Origin: a virus
Reading direction: 5' to 3' (one strand)
DNA length: 41,541 nt
Virus record (IMG/VR): IMGVR_UViG_3300022935_000048
Span: 1-41,541 of that record
Of the stretch, positions 27,901 through 33,973 are shown in pieces (within the stretch, counting starts at the first letter, position 1; each line of letters begins with the position of its first letter). The position numbers and the translations under genes were made by a program. The notes beneath the pieces are model-generated. The model ran no database searches and was not told the origin of the DNA. It saw nothing but the letters and a program-made list of their open reading frames with translations.

Positions 27901-30872
27901 TCACCGCTTTGTTGGAAACTTCCAACTTGAGTTCTATCACCTGTGTGAATAATTGTACCTGTAATAGTAGTACCTTGTAAATTTGTATCTGTACTTACTG
28001 TTAAATCGTTGTTAATTTGTACATCGTTATTAGGTATTGTAACTTCACCTGTACCACTAGCACGTAGTTCTAAATTGCTATTTGATTCTGTAGTAGTAAT
28101 AAAATTATCTTCAATATAGATATTACTATTTGTCCACTCACCTAAAAGTGTTACATTGCCAGTTTGATTAGTATCTCCAACATGTGTTACATTGCCAGTA
28201 ATTGAAGTGCCTTGTAGACTTGTATATCCTTGTACAGTTAAGTCTTGCTGCAATAAAGTATCTGTTCCTGTAATGATAACATTTCTGTCAGCACCTAAAT
28301 TTAAATCGCCATTTAAACTAGTTGTTTCAATGTAGTTGTCGTTTATTTCTACATTTCCAATATTTGCATTATCAGTTGTAATGTTTAAATTTACAGTTGT
28401 GTTTGTAGCACTAGTATCTCTAGCACTGAGATTATTTGTTACATTAACAGTTTCTTGTAAATTAACTGTACCGGTGCCAACAGCACGTAGTTCTAAATCT
28501 GCATTTGAAGTTGTTGTAGTAATAGTATTGTCATTAATTAATATTTCTTCAAACTGTACACTTGCACCAACAGTTAAATTTTGAGATATATCTGCATTTC
28601 CAGAAACTGTAAAGTTTCCAGTTTGATTTATATCTCCAACATATATAAAATTAGGGTCAGTAATGTCAACATCGCTATTAATTGTTGTAGTGCCTGAAAC
28701 AGTTAAGTTGTTATTAACTTGTACACTTTCGGGGATGTAAATTTCACCAGTACCATTAGCACGTAGTTCAAAATCAGCGTTTGAAACATTAAGTTCAATA
28801 ACGTTATCATAAATGCTAAAGTCTGCTCCTTCAACTCTGTCTAAGTGTGCAAGTAACCAACGTTTTTCAAAACTACCTAAATCAAATGTTAAAGTCTGAT
28901 GAGGATTAAAGTTTTGCTCAAACTCTGTATTAAATTCTAATCTGTCAGTTGCCTGATCGCCATAAAAGTTTAAAGTTCCGTCAAATGTTAAGTCTCCTGT
29001 TATGTTAACATCGCCTGTAACATTTGTATTATTTTGTAGATTGATCTGTCCGGTAGCACTAGCAATGTTTATATCACCTGTTCTGCTTTCTATTACATTA
29101 TTTGATATTGTAAAATTTCCAAGATCAATAAATGCACCGTCAATAACAGTTGTGTTTGCTCCTGTATTAACACGTAAAGCATTAAACTGATTAACACTTA
29201 ATGTATCAATGTTAATTGTTGTGTTGCCTGTTTCAAAGTCAACCCAGAAGTTATCACCAATTCTAAAACCACCTAGATGATCAGTTGTTGTAAAGTGTAT
29301 TTTACCACTGTTTAGTTCTTCTATTTCGTTTGCATAAATTGCACGACTTTTATCATTGTCAACATATTTGCCAGCACCGATATATGCCATGTTGTGCTGT
29401 ATCAAATACATTAGTGTATCTGCGCCGTCTGCTACTGCACCATAGTTACCGTATACGTTAGCACTGCCTATTGAGCGTACTTCTGCACCGTATTCTACAG
29501 TACTGCCGTCATAAGTTGTGCGTCCTGTTACACCATTAAATGCATAAAGGCCTCTATTAGCAAAGTATGTAAATGAATTTAACCATTCTACTCTAACACC
29601 GTTAGTCATACTAATAACATCAGCATTAGGACAAATAAATGTACACGAATGGAATAGCATACTTGCTTCTATGCTAGAACTATCTAGTTCTGCACCATCA
29701 ATCCAAGCACCTCGTCCTGCATCACCTTCGTCAAAGCCTCTAGGATCACTTGCACTAGTTACACTACCTTTTGTAATAACTGTAATGTTTTGTGCATAAG
29801 GACTTCTGTTTGTTATAACAGCATTAGGTGCAAAACGTAATGCATAACCTGTGTTGTTAATGCTGTTGTAGTAATAATCTTTAATGGTGATATCTGATAA
29901 TGTACTACTATCATTTAAATGAAATATATCTTTGTCTTGTGTTGCAACAGTAGGTTTAACTACTGTGTTTCTTAAATCCACACCACGTACTGTTACTCTT
30001 TCTGGAACAACTAATGGACAAGTTTCTTCGTATACTCCTGGATAAACTAGTACTGTCACCGGGCCTAGTGTACTTGCATCGCATCGTGCTAGTGCTTCTT
30101 CAATTGTTGCTAACGGACTTTGAGGATGATCGCCTACATTTGTATTGTCACCGTTTGCTGCAACATAAAATATGTTTCCTTGACGAGAATCTAGGAACAT
30201 ATTATCTACATTAACTACTCCAGTAGTAACTAGTTGACCGTTAACTAAGTTAGTATGAATTTCATTCCATCTTTTAAATTTTTTACCTATTGTATATGTG
30301 TCAGTAATGTCTGGCATGATGTCGTCTTTGACATCTGCGTTAAAGTCAACACTATCAGTATCTGCGTCACCAAAAGTAATATTTCCGTCAAACGTAATAT
30401 TTCCTGCAGAGTGCATATTACCAAACACTTCTAGGTTAGATTTTACATCTAGTAATCCAGTACCATTAAATTTTAAATCAATATCTGTATTAGTACTATG
30501 TGTTAAAATATAATTGTCTGAAATATAAAATTGTTCTGTTTCTAAATTTGAGGCTTGTATGTGTTCACCTGCATTTAGATATATAGGTCCGTTATTAGAA
30601 TCAATTCTATTAGTAGACCAACTAAAGTTAGCAATATCGGCAGTGTCGCCAATTAAATTTGTTGTTTGTGTTGTATTAGAGATATGTAATTCGTTAGCAG
30701 GCGCTTCGACGTCAACACCAATACGGCCGTCGTTAACGTTTATTTTTAGTAGTGTTGGATCACTATTAGTATTTTTAAATGTAAGGTTCGCTTGAGAAGG
30801 ATTGCTTGTTGTACCTTGTCTTAAAAGGTTAGCTTCTAATAACGGACCGGATATTCTACCTACTTGTGCCAC
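24978..30872 (-). CDS. Giant tail fibre with beta-helix and ~14 short repeats, 1964 aa
   Basis: Paralogue of the 2079-aa fibre with the same architecture: attachment segment MAQVGRISGPLLEANLLRQG (1-20); fibre strands; a pectate-lyase-like beta-helix starting FYVAANGDNTNVGD (about 230) with LVYPGVYEETCPLVVPERVTV and ending at GGFRIGDNFWVDFETGN (about 531). About fourteen units built on ESNSNLELRASGTGEV and TIPNNDVQINNDLTVS follow. Units 4, 6 and 10 are degenerate (LNGDLNLGADRN, SGNLILESAGTG, NNNDLDLRAVGTG). Around residues 1300-1390 the repeat rhythm is broken by a distinct piece (TTVLTGFIVDIGVTSWVV). The C-terminus ends DTRWNTSNQVLETWNGTEY and an acidic tail. TATAAATA lies 22 nt upstream. A trimeric receptor-binding or side fibre is inferred. 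Confidence 0.85.
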   Translation of the reverse strand: MAQVGRISGPLLEANLLRQGTTSNPSQANLTFKNTNSDPTLLKINVNDGRIGVDVEAPANELHISNTTQTTNLIGDTADIANFSWSTNRIDSNNGPIYLNAGEHIQASNLETEQFYISDNYILTHSTNTDIDLKFNGTGLLDVKSNLEVFGNMHSAGNITFDGNITFGDADTDSVDFNADVKDDIMPDITDTYTIGKKFKRWNEIHTNLVNGQLVTTGVVNVDNMFLDSRQGNIFYVAANGDNTNVGDHPQSPLATIEEALARCDASTLGPVTVLVYPGVYEETCPLVVPERVTVRGVDLRNTVVKPTVATQDKDIFHLNDSSTLSDITIKDYYYNSINNTGYALRFAPNAVITNRSPYAQNITVITKGSVTSASDPRGFDEGDAGRGAWIDGAELDSSSIEASMLFHSCTFICPNADVISMTNGVRVEWLNSFTYFANRGLYAFNGVTGRTTYDGSTVEYGAEVRSIGSANVYGNYGAVADGADTLMYLIQHNMAYIGAGKYVDNDKSRAIYANEIEELNSGKIHFTTTDHLGGFRIGDNFWVDFETGNTTINIDTLSVNQFNALRVNTGANTTVIDGAFIDLGNFTISNNVIESRTGDINIASATGQINLQNNTNVTGDVNITGDLTFDGTLNFYGDQATDRLEFNTEFEQNFNPHQTLTFDLGSFEKRWLLAHLDRVEGADFSIYDNVIELNVSNADFELRANGTGEIYIPESVQVNNNLTVSGTTTINSDVDITDPNFIYVGDINQTGNFTVSGNADISQNLTVGASVQFEEILINDNTITTTTSNADLELRAVGTGTVNLQETVNVTNNLSARDTSATNTTVNLNITTDNANIGNVEINDNYIETTSLNGDLNLGADRNVIITGTDTLLQQDLTVQGYTSLQGTSITGNVTHVGDTNQTGNVTLLGEWTNSNIYIEDNFITTTESNSNLELRASGTGEVTIPNNDVQINNDLTVSTDTNLQGTTITGTIIHTGDRTQVGSFQQSGELTVDNVYIEDNFITTTSGNLILESAGTGTINVDSNDVEIAQDLTVSGATSLQGTTITGTVTHVGDLQQTGNFDIAGEISNGNILIEDNFITTTNSNSDLELRASGTGEVIIDTGNVLTINNNFFVGGTMEYTGALTINGNVVLAKSIQDGSLTVTDNLFIDGTLDVSQQAQFEEILIDDNFITTTTSNADLELRASGTGKVLVPNNNMQVDNDLSTRYISAVDINVTNNLNLYEINVTDGNIEIRDNYVTTNVSNSNLELRASGSGDVYMPENVQIDNNLTVSGTTNLQNTTVTGTITHAGDTNITSGTTTVLTGFIVDIGVTSWVVDIGTNSNTLLYNGVSVGTFTGTQSTFLSGNDTYNRGSLVDINGNVYTYQIEKVGDTRPTSTISEYTQVGNLDVTGQVDFQGDVQLTDIRISDNVITTTVNNNDLDLRAVGTGKVLIDGTNLRVNNNLFTASITTTDINVAQDLVLDEINITDSNIEINENYISTSISNSNLELRASGTGEVYIPSNDVTIEQDLTVNSNTNIDNASITGDLILTGTRTQTGNYNLIGNLNISSLVTDQAFQFDDIKIHGNVLETTLSNSNLDLRAAGTGQIIFNENLHVYKDLTTSTFNVNSISVDDNVDLDTIELSTDIQFFDNVITTTNSNSNLELRTNGTGSVYLQEIEFTGNTIGTTSPIDSTVRDITLAPTENLIIDSTSALQIPKGLTSQRVESQDIFLDGGLSTISGSILDGGSASTIFGSSDTIYNSGGSVLVSSGNIGDIRFNIDDHIFEGTGSTSTITFNGVYSANRQTSVTADPTSNNIRFIVNGAENPLDSTNLAGEVTGEGLFIHGIQVDDVLFDNNTIETNVTNSDLELSANGTGETSFGNISIKDNSIKDNGNNLILKTKGFGHIKFNGSKGIVVPTGLTGERPANLGQPNPQIGDTRWNTSNQVLETWNGTEYIASAGIATAITPAEFDDLLLEYTLIFG
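25300..28790 (-). repeat. Tandem fibre repeats of the 1964-aa protein
   Basis: About thirteen units of the same SNSNLELRASGTGE type as in the 2079-aa fibre, more divergent and interrupted by one non-repeat insert at about 26720-26990. An 80-nt block at 26329-26408 is identical to 19767-19846. Confidence 0.82.
26329..26408 (-). repeat. 80-nt exact repeat shared with 19767-19846
   Basis: Second copy of the 80-nt identical block between the two fibre paralogues. It lies within the repeat region and in the same reading frame. Confidence 0.9.
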
Positions 30873-30893
30873 TCGATAATCTCCTTGACACAG

Positions 30894-30901
30894 TATTTAT
30901 A
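30894..30901 (-). promoter_or_regulatory. T4-type late promoter TATAAATA
   Basis: The minus strand reads TATAAATAC, a perfect T4 late consensus, 22 nt upstream of the 1964-aa fibre ATG. It overlaps the gap after the 171-aa gene. Confidence 0.8.
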
Positions 30902-30905
30902 GGAT

Positions 30906-31421
30906 TTACTTATCGAAGTTATGTAGGACTGTTACTGGCTTACCAAGATCAGGAGCACTTGCAAATTCTATATACCAACCTGCTGGCTTTCCGCTTGGAT
31001 TTTGTACTAAACTGTAGTTTGTATTTGGTAATTGATAAACGTTTTCAACAAACACTAAAATATTTTGTGCTGCTGCTGGAATAGGGTAAAAAGGATCACT
31101 ACTATTTAAAGGACCAAAGTATACTTCATTTGCATCGCCATTACCTAAACTTTGTACTGTAATAGGTGCATATGAAGAAGGAGCAGCATTTCTAATACCG
31201 TTCCATTCGCCTGCTTCGTATACTTCAAATCTGTTATCAGTAGTATTATAACGCATATGACCGTTTTTTGGAAATTGCGGACGGGTTTCTGTAGGACCTT
31301 TAGGGACAAGAACAACATTTTCACTATCAAGTATAACTTCTTTATCTACAGTAGTCACATGTACGCCTCTTCCTATTCCAAGGCTTCTAGTATTAGTTGT
31401 TTGTCTCTTAATGTATCTCAT
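30906..31421 (-). CDS. Virion protein of unknown function, 171 aa
   Basis: A soluble 171-residue protein starting MRYIKRQTTNTRSLGIGRG. At about residues 60-90 it has RYNTTDNRFEVYEAGEW, the same motif found near the C-termini of both giant fibres (RYNSELNRFEGYNGTNW). This shared element is probably a small beta-hairpin trimer unit of fibre ends. The C-terminal half (NILVFVENVYQLPNTNYSL and PVTVLHNF) is beta-rich. The start overlaps the stop of the 121-aa gene by one base (TAATG). A fibre-associated or fibre-tip role is inferred. The exact function is not known to me. Confidence 0.68.
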   Translation of the reverse strand: MRYIKRQTTNTRSLGIGRGVHVTTVDKEVILDSENVVLVPKGPTETRPQFPKNGHMRYNTTDNRFEVYEAGEWNGIRNAAPSSYAPITVQSLGNGDANEVYFGPLNSSDPFYPIPAAAQNILVFVENVYQLPNTNYSLVQNPSGKPAGWYIEFASAPDLGKPVTVLHNFDK

Positions 31422-31786
31422 TATACTTCCATATAGCTTACTGTTGCTGTAATATTAGTTGGTGATGTAGTTGCTGCTTTAATTACATCTCCAGGTGCAA
31501 GTATAAGTTTCTCTGTGTCCATTGTAAAGGTTTCGCCTGCTGGAATAGGAATGTTATTTAAAACCATATTACCTACACCTGCTGCTGCGCCATTTGCACA
31601 GACATGCACATCTAAGTACGTATCACCGCCATCGGTGTATATTTCTTCTTGCGGATTTTGCGCCGTATTACAGAACATTATAGTTGTAACAGCCCAGCCG
31701 CCAGCATTATAGTTGGGATCACCTACACTAGGAACTTCTAATATGTCTGTATATGCGCCGCCAATTTGTGTGTTTTGGATTGCCAT
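31421..31786 (-). CDS. Small beta-rich virion protein (paralogue 3 of 3)
   Basis: A 121-residue protein starting MAIQNTQIGGAYTDILEV. It shares the outline of the 108-aa (2550-2876) and 109-aa (18239-18568) proteins: a 'TDILEV' strand, 'VTTIMFCNTAQNP', a variable insert with DGGDTYLDVHVCANG, then 'IPIPAGETFTMDTEKLILAPGDVIKA'. The last block lines up with VLPANTALRVVNQGEKLILA in the 109-aa protein. An AAGGAA ribosome site lies upstream. It is coupled to the 171-aa gene by a one-base overlap. Function unknown; a repeated adapter subunit is a reasonable guess. Confidence 0.68.
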   Translation of the reverse strand: MAIQNTQIGGAYTDILEVPSVGDPNYNAGGWAVTTIMFCNTAQNPQEEIYTDGGDTYLDVHVCANGAAAGVGNMVLNNIPIPAGETFTMDTEKLILAPGDVIKAATTSPTNITATVSYMEV

Positions 31787-31798
31787 TTATCGTTCCTT

Positions 31799-32848
31799 TT
31801 AAAATATCATAGAAAACAAAAGTGCTTTCTTTTTACTTACCATTTCATCTTTCGTATTATTTTCGTTTACGAAATACAAGTTTGTTCCTGCAGGTCCTTC
31901 TGTTTTGCTGTATAGCTTAATACCAGTTGCCGGAGCATCTGGATTATCAGTATCTGCATCAACACCAAAATTTGGTATACCACCACCTTGTGTACCATCA
32001 TCGTCTTGATACGGTCCTTGAGGAATATACAACACATCATTAATTTGAACTTGTCCAGTGCCTGGAGCACTTAATATTAAATCAGTGTTACTTGATGTAG
32101 TTTCAAGGGTTGTATCAAAAATTCTAATATGTTGTAATTCTGTTCTATCATTAAAGAAGTATGCTGCTGGATTACTATCAATAGTAAACTCAATAGCACT
32201 TACTGCATCTCCTGAATCAGTATCGTGAATTGCAACGTATGTATCATCTTTTTCAATTTTACTTTGGAATTTACCAACAAAGAATCCATCAACATAATCA
32301 ACAACACCCTTAGCATTAATTAATGTATCGTGATGATTTGCTTTTAATACAGGATTTGCATTAAAGTCAACTAGACTACCACTATATTCAAATATTTGTT
32401 TTTCGTAATCTGTAGTGCCGTTAACACTAACAACACCTGTACCTTGGTTTATTAAGTCAAGGTCTGTGCCGCCTGTTTGAATTTTTCTTGTTAGTATATC
32501 AACAACTGTACCTGTTTGTGAACCACCAATTCTTCCCACAAACACAGGATCGCCGCCACCTTGTTCGTCAAAGATCCAAAATGCATCGGAGCCGCCCCTG
32601 TCTATTTGGATGCCTGCAACATCCCCTGCAGAGTTACTAATAACTCCTCCGGCGTTACCACCTAAGTTAACAGTAATAAACGGATCGTCAACAGTTAACT
32701 CTGTACTATTAATAGTAGTAGTTGCACCGTCAACTTCTAGGTTTCCGATAATTTTAACTTTACCAGTTGTACCAGGATCAAGGCGGATTTCTCCACCATC
32801 TGTTACTGTTAATTTATAGTCACCGTCTACATTTAAAAATTTTGACAT
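31799..32848 (-). CDS. Fibre-like virion structural protein, 349 aa
   Basis: The N-terminus (GDYKLTVTDGGEIRLDPGTTG, then VKIIGNLEVDGATTTINS) and a later SSNTDLILSAPGTGQVQI block (about 265-285) are the same short fibre strands seen in the giant fibres. Between them lies a globular part with IQIDRGGSDAFWIFDEQGGG (about 85-105) and FFVGKFQSKIEKDD. The C-terminus ends in a charged stretch, NENNTKDEMVSKKK. It is the second gene of the unit started by the promoter at 33375. It is likely a smaller fibre or baseplate-associated protein, of a type common in marine T4-like phages. An AGGAA ribosome site precedes the ATG. Confidence 0.72.
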   Translation of the reverse strand: MSKFLNVDGDYKLTVTDGGEIRLDPGTTGKVKIIGNLEVDGATTTINSTELTVDDPFITVNLGGNAGGVISNSAGDVAGIQIDRGGSDAFWIFDEQGGGDPVFVGRIGGSQTGTVVDILTRKIQTGGTDLDLINQGTGVVSVNGTTDYEKQIFEYSGSLVDFNANPVLKANHHDTLINAKGVVDYVDGFFVGKFQSKIEKDDTYVAIHDTDSGDAVSAIEFTIDSNPAAYFFNDRTELQHIRIFDTTLETTSSNTDLILSAPGTGQVQINDVLYIPQGPYQDDDGTQGGGIPNFGVDADTDNPDAPATGIKLYSKTEGPAGTNLYFVNENNTKDEMVSKKKALLFSMIF

Positions 32849-32864
32849 TCGTTAATTCCTAATT

Positions 32865-32886
32865 AAGGGGAAAATTAATTCCCCTT
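32865..32886 (-). terminator. Hairpin between the 128-aa and 349-aa genes (weak terminator or processing site)
   Basis: An 8-bp perfect stem, AAGGGGAA/TTCCCCTT (32865-32872 with 32879-32886), with a 6-nt loop lies just after the stop at 32892. In the direction of transcription it is followed by AATTAGG, not a T-run, so full termination is doubtful. A T-rich tail follows on the other strand. Confidence 0.4.
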
Positions 32887-32891
32887 TTATA

Positions 32892-33278
32892 TTAGATAGC
32901 AGTTAAGCGTAAAATGTTTGCTGTTGAGTCGTCTTGGATTTCCCAAGTATAACGGTTGTTATCAAAATCAATCATTGTACGGTTTTGCACCTTACGAATG
33001 AATACTTCGTTTCCGTCAACCCATCCAGCTAATGACATTTCGTTTGCTGCTAGTGAACCAACTGCTTTGTTAACTAGTGTACATACGCCAGTGTTGCCAC
33101 CGCCTGCTGGATTATCATCAACATTGAAAGTAGTTTCTGAGCGTTGTGATAAAATAATTCCTAATTCAGTAGCTGTGTTTGAACCTACTTTAACTGCTAC
33201 TGTTAAATTTTCTTCATTTGACTCGTCACCGCCTGAAGCAGTTGTGCCAAAATATCTCTTGTTTAATGGACGTCCCAT
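32892..33278 (-). CDS. Small virion-associated protein, 128 aa
   Basis: A 128-residue protein beginning MGRPLNKRYFG. It is beta-rich, with NLTVAVKVGSNTATELGIILSQRS, GVCTLVNKAVGSL, VFIRKVQNRTMIDFDNNRYTWEIQ and ILRLTAI. I chose the ATG at 33278 because an AAAGGAG site stands 6-10 nt before it; an in-frame ATG at 33347 has no ribosome site. It is the first gene after the capsid gene and the island, and leads the unit driven by the late promoter at 33375. Short proteins starting MGRPLNK are familiar near the gp23 region of marine T4-like phages, where a virion-decoration role has been supposed. The function is not established here. Confidence 0.75.
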   Translation of the reverse strand: MGRPLNKRYFGTTASGGDESNEENLTVAVKVGSNTATELGIILSQRSETTFNVDDNPAGGGNTGVCTLVNKAVGSLAANEMSLAGWVDGNEVFIRKVQNRTMIDFDNNRYTWEIQDDSTANILRLTAI

Positions 33279-33374
33279 AATATTCTCCTTTGTTTTTACA
33301 TTTGCCGTTCTAGGGTCTACGCGGTGGATTTCCGCATAAGTCCTCATTTAAGAGGCACCTATAATTGACATATG

Positions 33375-33382
33375 TATTTATC
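33375..33382 (-). promoter_or_regulatory. T4-type late promoter GATAAATA
   Basis: The minus strand reads GATAAATAC directly after the terminator that ends the structured RNA, 97 nt upstream of the 128-aa gene. It restarts transcription for 33278-30906. Confidence 0.75.
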
Positions 33383-33388
33383 AAAAGA

Positions 33389-33422
33389 GAAAAAAGCCCG
33401 ACACAGTTAAGTATCGGGCTTT
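33389..33422 (-). terminator. Intrinsic terminator ending the structured RNA
   Basis: A perfect 9-bp stem, AAAGCCCGA/TCGGGCTTT (33414-33422 with 33393-33401), followed on the minus strand by a T-tract (TTTTTTCTCTTTT). It lies a few nt after the long-range closing helix of the RNA. Confidence 0.88.
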
Positions 33423-33426
33423 GAGA

Positions 33427-33643
33427 ATAAGCAAAATAGGTAGGACTCGGTTACACCTACAAGCCACGGACCAAATACCATTTCATCTCCGCAGCAACCT
33501 GCTTCCGCTCGGTAGAGCGATGTGACACTGCCTGTTTCCAGTACAACGCCTGGGTACCACCCCTAAGCAGTCAAGTTCGACGCTCTGGTAAACGCCTCTT
33601 CCTTGCACTATAAACATTGACTAGCTAAGTCTTTGTTGCTTAT
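33427..33643 (-). ncRNA. Novel structured phage RNA candidate, ~217 nt
   Basis: This segment is visibly richer in G+C than its surroundings and has no gene with a ribosome site. Its ends pair perfectly over 8 bp: ATAAGCAA (33636-33643) with TTGCTTAT (33427-33434). Nested inside are AGAGCG/CGCTCT (33581-33586 with 33514-33519), then ACTGCT/GGCAGT (33566-33571 with 33527-33532), a GTAGG/CCTAC hairpin (33456-33460 with 33440-33444), and a short GCAG/CTGC hairpin at 33491-33502. A sigma70-type promoter predicts a start at about 33643, exactly the first base of the closing helix, and a terminator follows at 33422. It does not match tRNA, tmRNA, RNase P or glutamine-riboswitch signatures that I know. 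A regulatory, 6S-like or other trans-acting RNA is possible; function unknown. Confidence 0.65.
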
Positions 33644-33649
33644 GTTATT

Positions 33650-33677
33650 AATATAACATCTTTTTAGTAAAAGTCAA
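33650..33677 (-). promoter_or_regulatory. Sigma70-type promoter for the structured RNA
   Basis: The minus strand shows TTGACT (-35, 33672-33677), a 16-nt spacer, and an extended -10 TGT-TATATT (hexamer 33650-33655). This is the only strong host-type promoter I see in the window and is unlike the late promoters, so the RNA could be made early or throughout infection by unmodified host polymerase. Confidence 0.65.
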
Positions 33678-33691
33678 TAACTTTTTTGTCC

Positions 33692-33720
33692 AAAATATAA
33701 AAAACCCGCCGAAGCGGGTT
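33692..33720 (-). terminator. Intrinsic terminator after pqqA
   Basis: A 7-bp stem, AACCCGC/GCGGGTT, is capped by a UUCG tetraloop (33703-33709 with 33714-33720). It is followed on the minus strand by TTTTTTATATTTT. It is a very stable, strong terminator that ends the pqqA transcript. Confidence 0.9.
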
Positions 33721-33829
33721 ATTCACAGTCTTGTGTTTCTAAAAGTCTGTGCATGTAATCTACTTGTTCATTACATACATTGTTACTTCGAAACCAAAAC
33801 GCATTTCTGTGTATGACGGTTTTGTCCAC
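33719..33829 (-). CDS. Alternative 36-aa frame overlapping pqqA (uncertain)
   Basis: A GTG two bases inside the pqqA start codon opens a frame of 36 residues that reads through the whole pqqA gene in another phase. It ends in a TAA on the base of the terminator stem. Its C-terminal part (NVCNEQVDYMHRLLETQDCE) looks protein-like, and an internal ATG could start an 11-residue version. The same AGGAG site could serve it. It may be chance, because the pqqA frame is strongly conserved and constrains the sequence. I list it because the 40 nt between the pqqA stop and the terminator are otherwise unexplained. Confidence 0.2.
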   Translation of the reverse strand: MDKTVIHRNAFWFRSNNVCNEQVDYMHRLLETQDCE

Positions 33830-33831
33830 AT
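33760..33831 (-). CDS. pqqA: PqqA-like coenzyme PQQ precursor peptide
   Basis: A 23-codon gene. It begins MWTKPSYTEMR and continues GFEVTMYVMNK, matching the PqqA family along its whole length (bacterial examples run W-x-K-P-A-Y/F-T-D-L-R-I-G-F-E-V-T-M-Y). PqqA supplies the glutamate and tyrosine that PqqE crosslinks, bound by PqqD, to become pyrroloquinoline quinone. Those residues are Glu15 and Tyr19 here, at the family spacing E-x-x-x-Y. A perfect AGGAG stands 7 nt before the ATG. The gene lies alone between two terminators behind the capsid gene, and pqqB-E are not in the window. If functional, host PqqBCDEF would have to mature it, so it may act as an auxiliary gene raising host PQQ for quinoprotein dehydrogenases. 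A decoy or signalling peptide is an alternative. Confidence 0.85.
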   Translation of the reverse strand: MWTKPSYTEMRFGFEVTMYVMNK

Positions 33832-33838
33832 ATGTTTT

Positions 33839-33843
33839 CTCCT
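33839..33843 (-). promoter_or_regulatory. Shine-Dalgarno AGGAG for pqqA
   Basis: AGGAG on the minus strand, 7 nt from the ATG at 33831. It confirms that this very short frame is meant to be translated. Confidence 0.8.
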
Positions 33844-33868
33844 AGTTAGTTAATAAAAACTACTCTAT

Positions 33869-33876
33869 TATTTAAA
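33869..33876 (-). promoter_or_regulatory. Possible late promoter variant for pqqA
   Basis: The minus strand reads TTTAAATA, one base from both NATAAATA and CTAAATA, 38 nt before the pqqA start and after the capsid terminator. Spacing fits the other late promoters, but the match is imperfect. Read-through from gp23 is the alternative source of transcript. Confidence 0.35.
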
Positions 33877-33923
33877 CACATTTTTTAATAAAAGTCATAC
33901 GTAAAATCATTAAATTTTAGTCA

Positions 33924-33952
33924 TAAAAAAAGGGCGACTTGCGCCGCCCTTT
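33924..33952 (-). terminator. Intrinsic terminator after the major capsid gene
   Basis: An 8-bp stem, AAAGGGCG/CGCCCTTT (33945-33952 with 33929-33936), with a T-tract of seven on the minus strand, lies about 22 nt after the gp23 stop. It closes the head-gene transcript. Confidence 0.9.
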
Positions 33953-33973
33953 AGTGTAGTTATAAAATAACTA

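Noticed and set aside
18575-30872. Many plus-strand frames rich in Val/Pro/Ser inside the fibre genes, and CRISPR-like regular spacing
   Set aside because: They are antisense reads of the protein repeats. The repeats are coding, imperfect and without spacers.
33279-33347. Upstream ATG (33347) extending the 128-aa gene by 23 residues
   Set aside because: No ribosome site there, while AAAGGAG sits just before the ATG at 33278.
33480-33530. Glutamine riboswitch (glnA / Downstream-peptide) core
   Set aside because: GGAAGCAGG resembles the conserved GGAAGUAGG, but the partner GAAGGAACGC element and the closing helix are missing.
33478-33612. 44-codon open frame inside the structured RNA (minus strand, starts MFIVQGRG)
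   Set aside because: No ribosome site, and few stops are expected in a GC-rich stretch. The RNA helices explain the sequence better.
33427-33643. Possible (two-piece) tmRNA or tRNA in the GC-rich intergenic RNA
   Set aside because: A TTCGACG string and a GCTC-GGTA-GAGC element occur on the plus strand, but there is no 7-bp acceptor stem, no proper T-arm and no tag-peptide frame, and the promoter and terminator are on the other strand.
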